A program made the position numbers and the translations under genes. The notes beneath the pieces are model-generated. The model saw only the letters and a list, made by a program, of their open reading frames with translations. It had not been told where the DNA came from and ran no database searches. 64,000 bases of DNA from JANLTP01 sp031363055 (GTDB lineage: Bacteria > Pseudomonadota > Gammaproteobacteria > Burkholderiales > Burkholderiaceae_E), in assembly GCA_031363055.1 (NCBI GenBank), contig JANLTP010000095.1, forward strand, positions 1 through 64,000. The letters are read 5' to 3'. Shown piece after piece: positions 1 to 7,720 of the stretch (positions are counted from its first letter, which is position 1; every line of letters begins with the position of its first letter).

Positions 1-618
1 ATGCTCGGCCGCATGTCGGTATCGTTGTCGGTCAACCCGGCCCTGCCCGTCAAAACGCTGCGTGAATTGACCGACTATGCGCTTGCCAATCCTGGCAAGT
101 TGAACTTCGCATCGGTGGGTGCACTGGACACCTTACTGGCCCGCATGTTGATGAAGGACTCCGGGATTGCGATGACCCAAGTCAATTACAAAGGCCCGGT
201 GCAGTCGATGCAAGACGTGATGGCTGGCGTCATTCAGATCGGCATCAACCCGATCGGTGCTCACATCGAGTTGGCCAAAGGTGGTCGCGTGCGCATGTTG
301 ACCGTGTTCGGTGCTGAACGGGACCTGGGCGCCCCGGATGTGCTGACCACGACCGAATCGGGCTTTCCCGGTGTCAAATTCAACGGAATGTGGTTAGGCC
401 TTTTCGGCCCCAGCAAGATGCGGCGTGATCGACTCGATTTGATTGCAACCGAAGTCGATAAAGCGCTCAAGCGAGCCGACGTGCGCGAGAAGTTGGTGGC
501 TCGGATGCTCAAGCCTGAAGGTTCCTCGCCCGAGGCGATGGGGGCGATCCTCAGTGCAGACCTCGAGCAGTGGGGCAAATTCGCCATGGACAACGGATTG
601 GTGCAGGCTACGAAATGA
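1..618 (+). CDS. Bug-family (TctC-like) periplasmic solute-binding protein, 5' end cut by window
   Basis: The frame is open from the first base and gives 205 residues matching the C-terminal two thirds of a tripartite tricarboxylate receptor (Bug) protein; family members are usually about 320 residues with a signal peptide. Diagnostic segments are NPGKLNFASVG, the YKGPVQSMQDVMAGVIQ block (family YKG..P...DL..G..Q) and a final LEQWGKFAMDNG like the family end E..KW..V.K..G. The protein would bind a carboxylate or other small organic ligand in the periplasm. No TctA/TctB membrane genes are nearby, which is usual for Bug paralogues in Burkholderiales. The true start lies left of the window. The ligand cannot be deduced. 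Confidence 0.88.
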   Translation: MLGRMSVSLSVNPALPVKTLRELTDYALANPGKLNFASVGALDTLLARMLMKDSGIAMTQVNYKGPVQSMQDVMAGVIQIGINPIGAHIELAKGGRVRMLTVFGAERDLGAPDVLTTTESGFPGVKFNGMWLGLFGPSKMRRDRLDLIATEVDKALKRADVREKLVARMLKPEGSSPEAMGAILSADLEQWGKFAMDNGLVQATK

Positions 619-668
619 ACGGCGCTTTGCATGCCAGGCACCAACGCAAGAACTCGCGGCGAGTCGAC

Positions 669-1634
669 ATGAAACCAATCCTGTACGCATGCATGGCGCT
701 CCTATGCCTGGCGACTCACGGCAGTATTCATGCACAGGTATTTCCCAACAAACCGGTACGAATCCTCGTCGGGGTGTCGGCGGGCGGTGGTGTCGACCTG
801 GCCTCGCGCATCGTAGCGGCCAAGTTGAGCGAATTCTGGGGGCAGCAAGTGGTGGTCGAGAATCGACCCGGCGCCGCCGAGATGCTCGCCGTGGAAGCGG
901 TTGCCAAATCGGCGCCAGATGGCTACACGTTGCTCTCGTGCAATATCGGCACGCATGCGATCAGCCCGGCCTTGGTCAACAAGGCCGGCTTCGACCACAT
1001 CAAGGATTTTGCGCCGATTACATTGTTCGGCACCAATCCGCTGGTTCTGGTCTCGAACCCCGCGCTACCTGTGACGACGGTCAAGGAGTTTGTTGGCCAC
1101 ATCAACGCCAATCCCGGCAAAGTCGCCATTGCGTATGGCGGCCTGGGTACCTCACCGCATTTGACGACGGAGTTGTTTCGATTGACCACACAAGTTAATG
1201 CCGTGCTCACTCCGTACAAGGGCGGGTCGGCGGCGCTGGCGGATTTGCTGGGCGGCCACATACAGGCCATGTTCGACGGCTTGTCGACCCAGTTGGCGAC
1301 GATCAAGACCGGCAAGGTACGTGCGCTAGCGGTGACCTCAGCCAAACGCAGCAGTTATCTGCCTGACACGCCGACGCTTGTCGAATCAGGTGTGCCGATC
1401 GAGGTCACGGCCTGGTACGGTTTCTGTGCGCCTGCGGGTGTACCGAAGCCGGTGCTCGATAAACTGCATAGCGACATGGTCAGAGTGCTCGGCGTGCCGG
1501 ATGTGCGTCATCGTCTGGAACAGTTGGGCATGGACGTCGAGCCACCATCGCCAGAACAGTTTTCCGCTCTCATCAAGTCCGAAACTGCTAAGTGGGCTAG
1601 GGTGGTCAAGGAGGCGCGGGTTTCGCTGCAGTGA
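669..1634 (+). CDS. Bug-family periplasmic solute-binding protein
   Basis: This 321-residue protein has the usual length for the family. The start at 669 was preferred over an upstream in-frame codon at 570 because it begins directly with a signal peptide (MKPILYACMALLCLATHGSIHAQ) followed by the mature Bug opening FPNKPVRILVGVSAGGGVD. Later blocks are also canonical: GQQVVVENRPGA, APDGYTLL, NPGKVAIAYGGLGTSPH, YKGGSAALADLLGGHIQ and LPDTPTLVESG. It lies 50 bp after another Bug gene in the same orientation, so the two may be cotranscribed paralogues. Ligand unknown; no cognate permease is encoded here. Confidence 0.92.
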   Translation: MKPILYACMALLCLATHGSIHAQVFPNKPVRILVGVSAGGGVDLASRIVAAKLSEFWGQQVVVENRPGAAEMLAVEAVAKSAPDGYTLLSCNIGTHAISPALVNKAGFDHIKDFAPITLFGTNPLVLVSNPALPVTTVKEFVGHINANPGKVAIAYGGLGTSPHLTTELFRLTTQVNAVLTPYKGGSAALADLLGGHIQAMFDGLSTQLATIKTGKVRALAVTSAKRSSYLPDTPTLVESGVPIEVTAWYGFCAPAGVPKPVLDKLHSDMVRVLGVPDVRHRLEQLGMDVEPPSPEQFSALIKSETAKWARVVKEARVSLQ

Positions 1635-1749
1635 GCGATTTGCGACCCACTCCAAATACGCGCAACACGTATTGCTGCAGGCACTCGCCCCGAAAGAGCA
1701 TTTTCGACTTTGCTGATGCGTCGCTCTATTGGCTCGCTACAAAGATCGG

Positions 1750-2061
1750 CTAACTTTTCTTCGCGTAGGCTGAACACCAACCGGCGGTCAACACCGGCTT
1801 GGGCATTTGCGGACAGGGGCCAGCCGCGATGCCGGGCTTGCCTTGAAAACTCGTGCAATTTCCGCAGCTTTGTCCGGCAGCAAAATTCGGATACTTGGTG
1901 TTATCGATCTTGCTCGCGTCGGCCCGGTAGCCCAGGGCCCGCGCCTTGGGATCTTTCTCATCGGTGACCGGACCGGCCATTGCCTGCGCGAGCGGGGCGC
2001 TGGCCAGTGCGATGAGGCTGACGCTGCCATGAATAACGAAGAGTCGACGATCTGATTGCAT
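1750..2061 (-). CDS. High-potential iron-sulfur protein (HiPIP)
   Basis: A small protein (103 residues from the start at 2061) with the HiPIP cysteine pattern: CGNC, then GPCPQMP, then GWCSAY near the C-terminus, giving four ligands for one [4Fe-4S] cluster. The N-terminus MQSDRRLFVIHGSVSL looks like a Tat signal, which is typical because HiPIPs are exported folded. They act as periplasmic one-electron carriers between the bc1 complex and a terminal oxidase or reaction centre. An upstream in-frame start at 2157 would put 32 unrelated residues before the signal, so it was not used. The gene stands alone, downstream of the response regulator on the same strand. No partner oxidase gene is visible. 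Confidence 0.85.
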   Translation of the reverse strand: MQSDRRLFVIHGSVSLIALASAPLAQAMAGPVTDEKDPKARALGYRADASKIDNTKYPNFAAGQSCGNCTSFQGKPGIAAGPCPQMPKPVLTAGWCSAYAKKS

Positions 2062-2153
2062 AATTTGTCTATCCTGATTCTGATACTGCTGGATACTAAA
2101 CCCGGCGCTCCGTCCTTTCGACCAGCCTGTCGGGCTGCTAGCTATTTCAAACG

Positions 2154-2912
2154 TCAAAGTGCTTTTCGCTGCATCGCTTTGATCGCCAATTCCGTGCGTG
2201 ATCGCGCGTGCAGTTTGTCCATGATACGGCTGGTATAGTTTTTGATCGTCCCTTCGGCCAACGAAAGTGCCTGCGCAATTTCCTTGTTCGAGTGGCCTTG
2301 TGCGATCAAACCGAGCACACTCTCCTCGCGCCGGTTCATCCGAACATCTTCGTGACGAGCCACCTCCGGCAACGCATGAGTCGCGCTTGAACGAATCTCC
2401 AGCGCGATGGGCTCATCAGTCACAACCACGTTCGATGCTGGCGGTGCGCGCCGTAATTCCTCCATCACCTTTCGGGCGATTGCTGGCTGCAATCGCGTTT
2501 CTCCTCGGTGTACAGCTCGTATCGTCTCGATCACTTCGTCTTCGCCAGCATCTTTAAGCAGATAGGCTTGTGCGCCAGCCCGGATCGCATCGAATACCAA
2601 TTCGTCGGTGTCGTAGGTGGTGAGCACAACCACCTGGGTTGCTGGATGCTCACCCGTAATAGCGCGGGTAGCCGCGACTCCGCCCATCACGGGCATCTTC
2701 ATATCCATCAGCACGACGTGTGGCCGCCATTGCCGGGCTAAGGTGACGGCTTCCTCGCCATTGGCGGCTTGGGCGACGACCTCAATGTCATGTTCGAGGC
2801 CGAGCATCAGAGCCAGTCCGCGACGAATCAGCGGTTGGTCATCGACAACCAGAACGCGAATCGGCGATTCCGGCGTCCGGGGAGATGAATCCTCATTGAC
2901 TTCGAATTCCAT
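2154..2912 (-). CDS. NarL/FixJ-family response regulator
   Basis: A receiver domain comes first (VLVVDDQPLIRRG; phospho-acceptor Asp about residue 70 in VVLMDMKMP; conserved Lys in YLLKDAGEDE), followed by a C-terminal LuxR-type helix-turn-helix (LIAQGHSNKEIAQAL...IKNYTSRIMDKL). The start at 2912 is supported by an AGGAAAG ribosome-binding site just upstream on the minus strand; the earlier codon at 2951 lacks this. The gene is divergent from a histidine kinase that starts 90 bp away, so the two form a two-component system. The linker between the domains (about residues 150-190) is longer than usual. The nearby metal-efflux operon is a plausible target, which is inference from position only. 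Confidence 0.92.
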   Translation of the reverse strand: MEFEVNEDSSPRTPESPIRVLVVDDQPLIRRGLALMLGLEHDIEVVAQAANGEEAVTLARQWRPHVVLMDMKMPVMGGVAATRAITGEHPATQVVVLTTYDTDELVFDAIRAGAQAYLLKDAGEDEVIETIRAVHRGETRLQPAIARKVMEELRRAPPASNVVVTDEPIALEIRSSATHALPEVARHEDVRMNRREESVLGLIAQGHSNKEIAQALSLAEGTIKNYTSRIMDKLHARSRTELAIKAMQRKAL

Positions 2913-3002
2913 ACAAGCGTCTTTCCTGGCTTTCAACAGTCTAACTGGCATTCGACGCGCTCGCGTTAGACGATCCGAGACCCAATCAGCGAGAATTGAC
3001 GG

Positions 3003-4970
3003 ATGAAAAACTTATTTGAACGCTCAAAACTGAGCCGTTTTTTGGCCTACGCCGACCCGCGCTACAGCCTGGCTGCGCGACTCGGTTGGGCCCATGTTTT
3101 GATCTCGTTGATCGCTGCCCTGGCCGCCAGTTGGTGGTTTGCGCAGGTCTCTCGTTACCAACTCGAAGATCGCGCCGGCAACGCACTACGCCAATACGCG
3201 ACCCAGATTTCCAATGAAATTGATGCGCATTTAAATACTCAACAGCGATTGTTGATGACCTATTCGACCGCACTGGCAGACTTGACCGAAGGCGAGCGAC
3301 GGCTTCGAAGCGGTCAATTGCTGCAAACTTTTCGAAGAGATCTGCCCGAATTTGACTGGATCATTCTCGTGAATTCCGCCGCTGAAGTCATAGCACTGGA
3401 CGGAGATCGCGACGCCAGGCAGGCAATCCGTACTGAGCCTTGGTTTATTGAAGGCATGCGCGCGCTCTGGGCTGATGACTTGAGTTGGCGTCGCTACGAT
3501 CAACCTCTGTCGAATCCATCTTCCGGTTTTCTGACCATGTCGGCGCCGGTTCGTGACGCTGCAGGAAATATTAATGGGGTGTTGGCGGCCCAACTGAGCC
3601 TGACCTGGGCACGATCGTTGGGCACCGAATTAAGCGATAGCCTTCGAGCACGTGCATCGGTAGAGACCCTGGTGCTCAACCAGTCGGGATTGGTTCTTTT
3701 TGGGCCTGCGCAATTATTGGGAACTCGCATTGCCGGGCAACCGTCGGCCGAGATCGGCGAGGCGATGCGGGCCCTGCGAGTGGCCAGAGATGGCGGGTTA
3801 ATTCGACGAGAGGTCGCGCCGGCGGGTTACTCGATCAACCATTGGCCGGACGGCGTCAACTATGTCGCCGGTTGGGCGCTCTCGGACGGCTATGCCGGTT
3901 TTCCGGGCTTGGGATGGGCTGTTTGGGTCCGAGAACCCGAGTCGGTTGCGTTTGCATTCGCGCGCACTCAGCAACGGCGAATTTTGACGCTGATTTTGTT
4001 GGCTGGATTGATTATTGTCGTTGTTGGTTTGTCGGTGACCCGACGATTGACTCAGGAGCTTTCGAACATCGCGCAGTCTGCCGACGAGATTCGTGCGGGT
4101 CATCGAACTCAACTCGCGGTGTCAACCCGCAATGACGAAGCGGCTCGGATTGGACATTCGCTGCAGGGGCTGCTCGATAACCTTCAAGCTAGAACCCATT
4201 CGCTGGAGCGCTTGAACCTGGAGCTTGATGCTCGCGTCAATGCACGCAGTCGCGAAGTTGAGCGTTTGGCCGACGAAAATCGGCACGCGGCGGTGGTTCG
4301 AGAACGCTTGCGCTGGGCCCGCGAAATGCATGACACGCTTGCACAATCGTTAATGTCGCTCTTGACCCAAATTCGTCTGATGCGCAGACTCGCTTTGTCT
4401 GATCCTGATTCATTGCCTGAGGAAATATCGCGAGCTGAGGCGGCGGCGCTGGCCGGCCTTCAAGAGGCGCGCCAAGCGATTTTGCAACTACGTCATCAGG
4501 CGGTCCGCGATATGGGTATCGGACTCGCGCTTGAGCAATTAGCATCTCGCGTTTCGGAGCGATGTGGGTTCATCATTCGCACCGAAATTGATCCCGAATT
4601 GGCGGGTCTCGCTGACTCTCGCGCAGAGGCGATTTTTCGAATCTCTGAGGAAGCGCTGCGCAATGTGGAGCGACACGCCCATGCACGGACGGTTGGCCTC
4701 AGTCTGCAACTAATGCCAGCCTCGAGGGCGGCGGAATCGGACACGGCGAAATCGGATGTGGCGAATTCGGATGCAGCGGAGTCTGACGCGGCGAAAATTG
4801 TGCTGGACGTATCCGATGACGGCATTGGATTTGATGGCCATCGAAGCCAGGAGCCAGGACACTTTGGCATCGAAGGTATCCGTGAGCAGGCTGAACTGAT
4901 TGGAGGACGGGTGACGATTGAATCCGTCGCTGGCGAAGGGACACGAGTTACCGTTTCGCTTTTGCTGTGA
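3003..4970 (+). CDS. Membrane sensor histidine kinase (cache-HAMP-HisKA_3-HATPase_c)
   Basis: A 655-residue kinase. A transmembrane segment lies near residues 33-50, followed by a periplasmic cache-like sensor region, a second membrane segment near 325-345 (ILTLILLAGLIIVVVGLSV), HAMP, and a coiled coil. The NarL-class dimerisation domain has the phospho-acceptor His443 in REMHDTLAQSLMSLL. The ATPase domain shows EEALRNVERHAHA, DDGIGFD and GHFGIEGIREQAELIGG. It is divergent from and presumably partner of the regulator at 2154-2912. An alanine/serine/aspartate repeat (15-bp units, 4731-4799) is inserted in the ATPase domain between the N-box region and the DDGIGF motif, where a surface loop is expected. 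The signal sensed is unknown. Confidence 0.93.
   Translation: MKNLFERSKLSRFLAYADPRYSLAARLGWAHVLISLIAALAASWWFAQVSRYQLEDRAGNALRQYATQISNEIDAHLNTQQRLLMTYSTALADLTEGERRLRSGQLLQTFRRDLPEFDWIILVNSAAEVIALDGDRDARQAIRTEPWFIEGMRALWADDLSWRRYDQPLSNPSSGFLTMSAPVRDAAGNINGVLAAQLSLTWARSLGTELSDSLRARASVETLVLNQSGLVLFGPAQLLGTRIAGQPSAEIGEAMRALRVARDGGLIRREVAPAGYSINHWPDGVNYVAGWALSDGYAGFPGLGWAVWVREPESVAFAFARTQQRRILTLILLAGLIIVVVGLSVTRRLTQELSNIAQSADEIRAGHRTQLAVSTRNDEAARIGHSLQGLLDNLQARTHSLERLNLELDARVNARSREVERLADENRHAAVVRERLRWAREMHDTLAQSLMSLLTQIRLMRRLALSDPDSLPEEISRAEAAALAGLQEARQAILQLRHQAVRDMGIGLALEQLASRVSERCGFIIRTEIDPELAGLADSRAEAIFRISEEALRNVERHAHARTVGLSLQLMPASRAAESDTAKSDVANSDAAESDAAKIVLDVSDDGIGFDGHRSQEPGHFGIEGIREQAELIGGRVTIESVAGEGTRVTVSLLL
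4731..4799 (+). repeat. 15-bp imperfect tandem repeat inside the kinase gene
   Basis: Four full 15-bp units (4731-4745, 4746-4760, 4761-4775, 4776-4790) and a partial fifth encode the pentapeptide A-E/K/N-S-D-x. The unit is a multiple of three, so the kinase frame is kept. Confidence 0.85.
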
Positions 4971-4993
4971 CACCCACCTGAAACCGCTCTCAA

Positions 4994-5012
4994 GTGACCA
5001 AGTCGTGACCAA
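4994..5012. promoter_or_regulatory. Possible operator: GTGACCAA direct repeat, one helical turn apart
   Basis: The octamer GTGACCAA occurs at 4994-5001 and again at 5005-5012, so the copies are 11 bp apart and on the same DNA face. They lie in the 182-bp gap upstream of the RND efflux operon. The neighbouring NarL-type regulator is the natural candidate to bind here. No convincing -35/-10 pair could be assigned. Confidence 0.3.
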
Positions 5013-5152
5013 ATGATTACTTTTGGCACTATCTTGACCGCACACGCCTATCGATAATTCGGTATCCCCACTTGATAACACGGCAGAACGGCTATGCCGC
5101 TCTCTCGATACCGATGCGTTTCTGTGAGTTCAGTAAGGCTGAGATTTTCCCA

Positions 5153-6499
5153 ATGATTCGAGCGATACGCTTGAGGTTCCGTCGATTCCCTGTGCTTGCA
5201 GGCGTGATGCTTGTTGTGCTGATATCGCCTGCAAACGCCCAATCTGCAAGCGCTCAATCTGCAAGCGCCCAATCTACAAACGCCCAGTCAGTGCGTACTG
5301 AGGAGCCGCTGACCTGGGAAGACGCAGTGAAGCAGTTGTTGGCCCGAAATCCTGATGCTGCGCTGGCCGAAGTCGCCGTGGCGGCAGCCCGCGCCGATCT
5401 CCAACGAGCGAGCGTGCGACCCAACTCGCAGCTTACCTTGGGCGACAGCGGTTGGCGAAGGGCAGGACCTGCGTCGTCTGACGCCAGCTTGAGCGCCCAG
5501 ATCGATCAAGCCTTTGAGCGTGGTAACAAGCGCGGGCTACGGATCGACGCGGCGCGCGCTCAGATAGACGCCGTCGGCGATGAATCGAACGATATTCGCC
5601 GTCTGTTACTGCAATCGTTGGCTGAGACTTTTGCCGACGTCGCTGCGGCGGGCAGCAAGGTGGAGCTGAGCCGTGCCATCGCCGAGACGTTCGAGCGCGT
5701 CGCGACTTTGGCGCAAAAGCGGGTCGACGCCGGCGATCTTTCACCTACTGACGCGGTGCGAGCCAGGGCAGATGCGCAACGCGCTTTGAACGATGTCACC
5801 GCCGCCGCGCAGGAATTGAGCTTGGCTCGCGTGCGCTTGGCGTTTCTGTTAGGCCAGCCTGCGCAAAACGCAACGCTGATGGTCAAGACCGATGGTTTAC
5901 CGTCCAGGATTCCTCAAGACCTGGCGGCGCTTGCCGAGAAACGCGCTGACGTGCGGGCCGCCCGAGCGCGATTGCGCGCTAGCGAATCGGCTGCTGAGCT
6001 CGCGCTCGCGCAGCGAACCCGCGATGTGTCCATCGGCTTTCAACTAGCGCATTCGTCGGGTGATGCAGGTCCCAAGCTGGGCCTGTCGGTTTCAATTCCA
6101 CTGTTCACCGGCAATTACTTTGAAGGCGATATTCAACGCTCGATCACCGATCGCGATGCCGCACAATTGCTATTACAGAAGACCCTCCAAAATGCTCGCG
6201 CTGAAGTAGCTCGGCTGGAGAGCACGCTTTCGTCAGTCGCCGAACGCGAGCGTCGAATTCGAGAGAGCGTTGTGCCACTGGCACGCAGAGCGGCTGATGC
6301 CGTGCAATATGCGTTTGGGCGAGGAGCTGGCACCGTACTGGACGTACTGGATGCACGTCGACAGCTTCGAGCTGCAGAACTCGAAGCGATCGCGGCGCTC
6401 GCCGAATTACAGAAGGCTCGCGCCGCCCTGGCGCTGTTCGATGTTGAGCAGAGCGCTCCGGCCTCGACCTTACTGCAATCCAAATGGGACACACCTTGA
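5153..6499 (+). CDS. TolC/CzcC-family outer-membrane efflux protein
   Basis: Outer-membrane channel of a tripartite efflux pump. From the start at 5153 it has 448 residues and begins with a good signal peptide (RLRFRRFPVLAGVMLVVLISPANA). Starts at 5072 and 5114 would add a non-signal leader. Two OEP repeats are visible: the first opens LTWEDAVKQLLARNPDAALAE and includes AQKRVDAGDLSPTDAVRARAD; the second includes PKLGLSVSIPLFTGN and VQYAFGRGAGTVLDVLDARRQ. A Q-S-A-S-A repeat follows the signal cleavage region. The stop overlaps the start of the adaptor gene by 16 bp, which indicates an operon with the adaptor and the RND pump. Confidence 0.9.
   Translation: MIRAIRLRFRRFPVLAGVMLVVLISPANAQSASAQSASAQSTNAQSVRTEEPLTWEDAVKQLLARNPDAALAEVAVAAARADLQRASVRPNSQLTLGDSGWRRAGPASSDASLSAQIDQAFERGNKRGLRIDAARAQIDAVGDESNDIRRLLLQSLAETFADVAAAGSKVELSRAIAETFERVATLAQKRVDAGDLSPTDAVRARADAQRALNDVTAAAQELSLARVRLAFLLGQPAQNATLMVKTDGLPSRIPQDLAALAEKRADVRAARARLRASESAAELALAQRTRDVSIGFQLAHSSGDAGPKLGLSVSIPLFTGNYFEGDIQRSITDRDAAQLLLQKTLQNARAEVARLESTLSSVAERERRIRESVVPLARRAADAVQYAFGRGAGTVLDVLDARRQLRAAELEAIAALAELQKARAALALFDVEQSAPASTLLQSKWDTP
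5236..5295 (+). repeat. 15-bp tandem repeat after the signal peptide of the efflux protein
   Basis: Four imperfect 15-bp units (5236-5250, 5251-5265, 5266-5280, 5281-5295) encode AQSAS-like pentapeptides at the mature N-terminus. The unit keeps the frame. Confidence 0.85.
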
Positions 6500-7710
6500 A
6501 CCTGTCAATCATCATTGCTAAATTTCCTCGTCCGGTACTTTGGTTTGGTGCCGGCGTTTTGGGCAGCGTTCTTTTGGCGCGTAGCTTGCCGAACGAGGCG
6601 TTCCGGATTGGGCGCCTGTTTGAAGCGTCCAATATTGCCCATGCCGATTCCATTCCGTTCGCCGTTGCAGGCAAGCCGGCCCTACCAAAAACGCCGGGCT
6701 TGGTAATGTTGTCCGATCCGCGGCAAGTCGCTCAGATTGAAACCACGGTAGCGGTCGCTTCACCACTACCCATTACGCAGACCTTGGCTGGCCGGCTGGC
6801 CTATGACGAGAATGCGACCTCGCGACTCACAGTACCCGTGGACGGTCGGGTACTTAAACTGGTTCGCCAGGTCGGCGATACCGTCGCAGTGGGTGAGCCG
6901 ATTATCGAGCTCGATTCACCCGATCTCGGACAGGCACTGGCCGATTCCGCCAAATCACGCGCCGACATGGCCCTCAAGCGCGCTAGCCTGGCGCGTGCCG
7001 AAGACTTATTCGCCAATCAAGTGCTGGCCAAGAAAGATCTCGATGTAGCTCGTGCCGAGCAGGCCCAATCGACCGCTGAATTCGATCGCACGGAATTGCG
7101 CCTTAAAAATCTGAACGCACGGGGCCGAGTTCGCGGTCAGACCTTCGTACTCGCCTCGCCGATTGCGGGCGTATTGACTGAGCGAAATGCCACCATCGGG
7201 CAGCAAATGTTGGCGGCCAGCGGTAACGTGTTGGCCACCGTCACCGACCCAGCTCATTTAATGTTGGTGATCGATGCGCCCGAGGCCGACGCTGATCGGC
7301 TAGCGGTGGGTATGGCGATTGAATTCACGGTTGACGCAGCGCCCAACGAGCGATTCCACGCGAAACTCGTTCGAATCTCGCCGCAGTTAGACCCGAATAC
7401 GCGACGCGTTCAATTGCGGGCCAGCGTCGAAAATCGAAACGGAAAACTGCGTCCAGAAATGTTTGCTCGAGCCTTGCCGACCACCGATGCAAGCAAAACC
7501 GTCACCAGCTTGCCGTCCTCGGCGTTACTGCAATTCGGCGCCCACACCATCGTCTTTGTCAGTCGCGACGACGGCCGCTTTGAGCAACGTGAGGTCGCAG
7601 TCCTGGTCCAACAGGGCACCGATGTCTGGCTTCGAAATGGAATCATGGCCGGTGAGAAAGTGGTAACGGCCGGTGCCTTGCTGCTCAAATCCGAGCTAGT
7701 CGGTCAGTGA
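6484..7710 (+). CDS. Efflux RND periplasmic adaptor (CzcB/CusB-type membrane fusion protein)
   Basis: A 408-residue membrane-fusion protein linking the RND pump to the outer-membrane channel. It has an N-terminal membrane anchor or signal (IIIAKFPRPVLWFGAGVLGSVLLA). The lipoyl half-motif VDGRVLKLVRQVGDTVAVGEPIIELDSPDLGQA precedes a coiled-coil hairpin (residues about 150-210), with the returning half at SPIAGVLTERNATIGQQ. Beta-barrel and membrane-proximal domains follow (RISPQLDPNTRRVQLRA, RPEMFARALP, GAHTIVFV). No extra metal-binding N-terminal domain (His or Met rich) is seen. The start overlaps the upstream gene by 16 bp and the pump gene begins 10 bp downstream. Confidence 0.92.
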   Translation: MGHTLNLSIIIAKFPRPVLWFGAGVLGSVLLARSLPNEAFRIGRLFEASNIAHADSIPFAVAGKPALPKTPGLVMLSDPRQVAQIETTVAVASPLPITQTLAGRLAYDENATSRLTVPVDGRVLKLVRQVGDTVAVGEPIIELDSPDLGQALADSAKSRADMALKRASLARAEDLFANQVLAKKDLDVARAEQAQSTAEFDRTELRLKNLNARGRVRGQTFVLASPIAGVLTERNATIGQQMLAASGNVLATVTDPAHLMLVIDAPEADADRLAVGMAIEFTVDAAPNERFHAKLVRISPQLDPNTRRVQLRASVENRNGKLRPEMFARALPTTDASKTVTSLPSSALLQFGAHTIVFVSRDDGRFEQREVAVLVQQGTDVWLRNGIMAGEKVVTAGALLLKSELVGQ

Positions 7711-7720
7711 GTCGTTGCAG

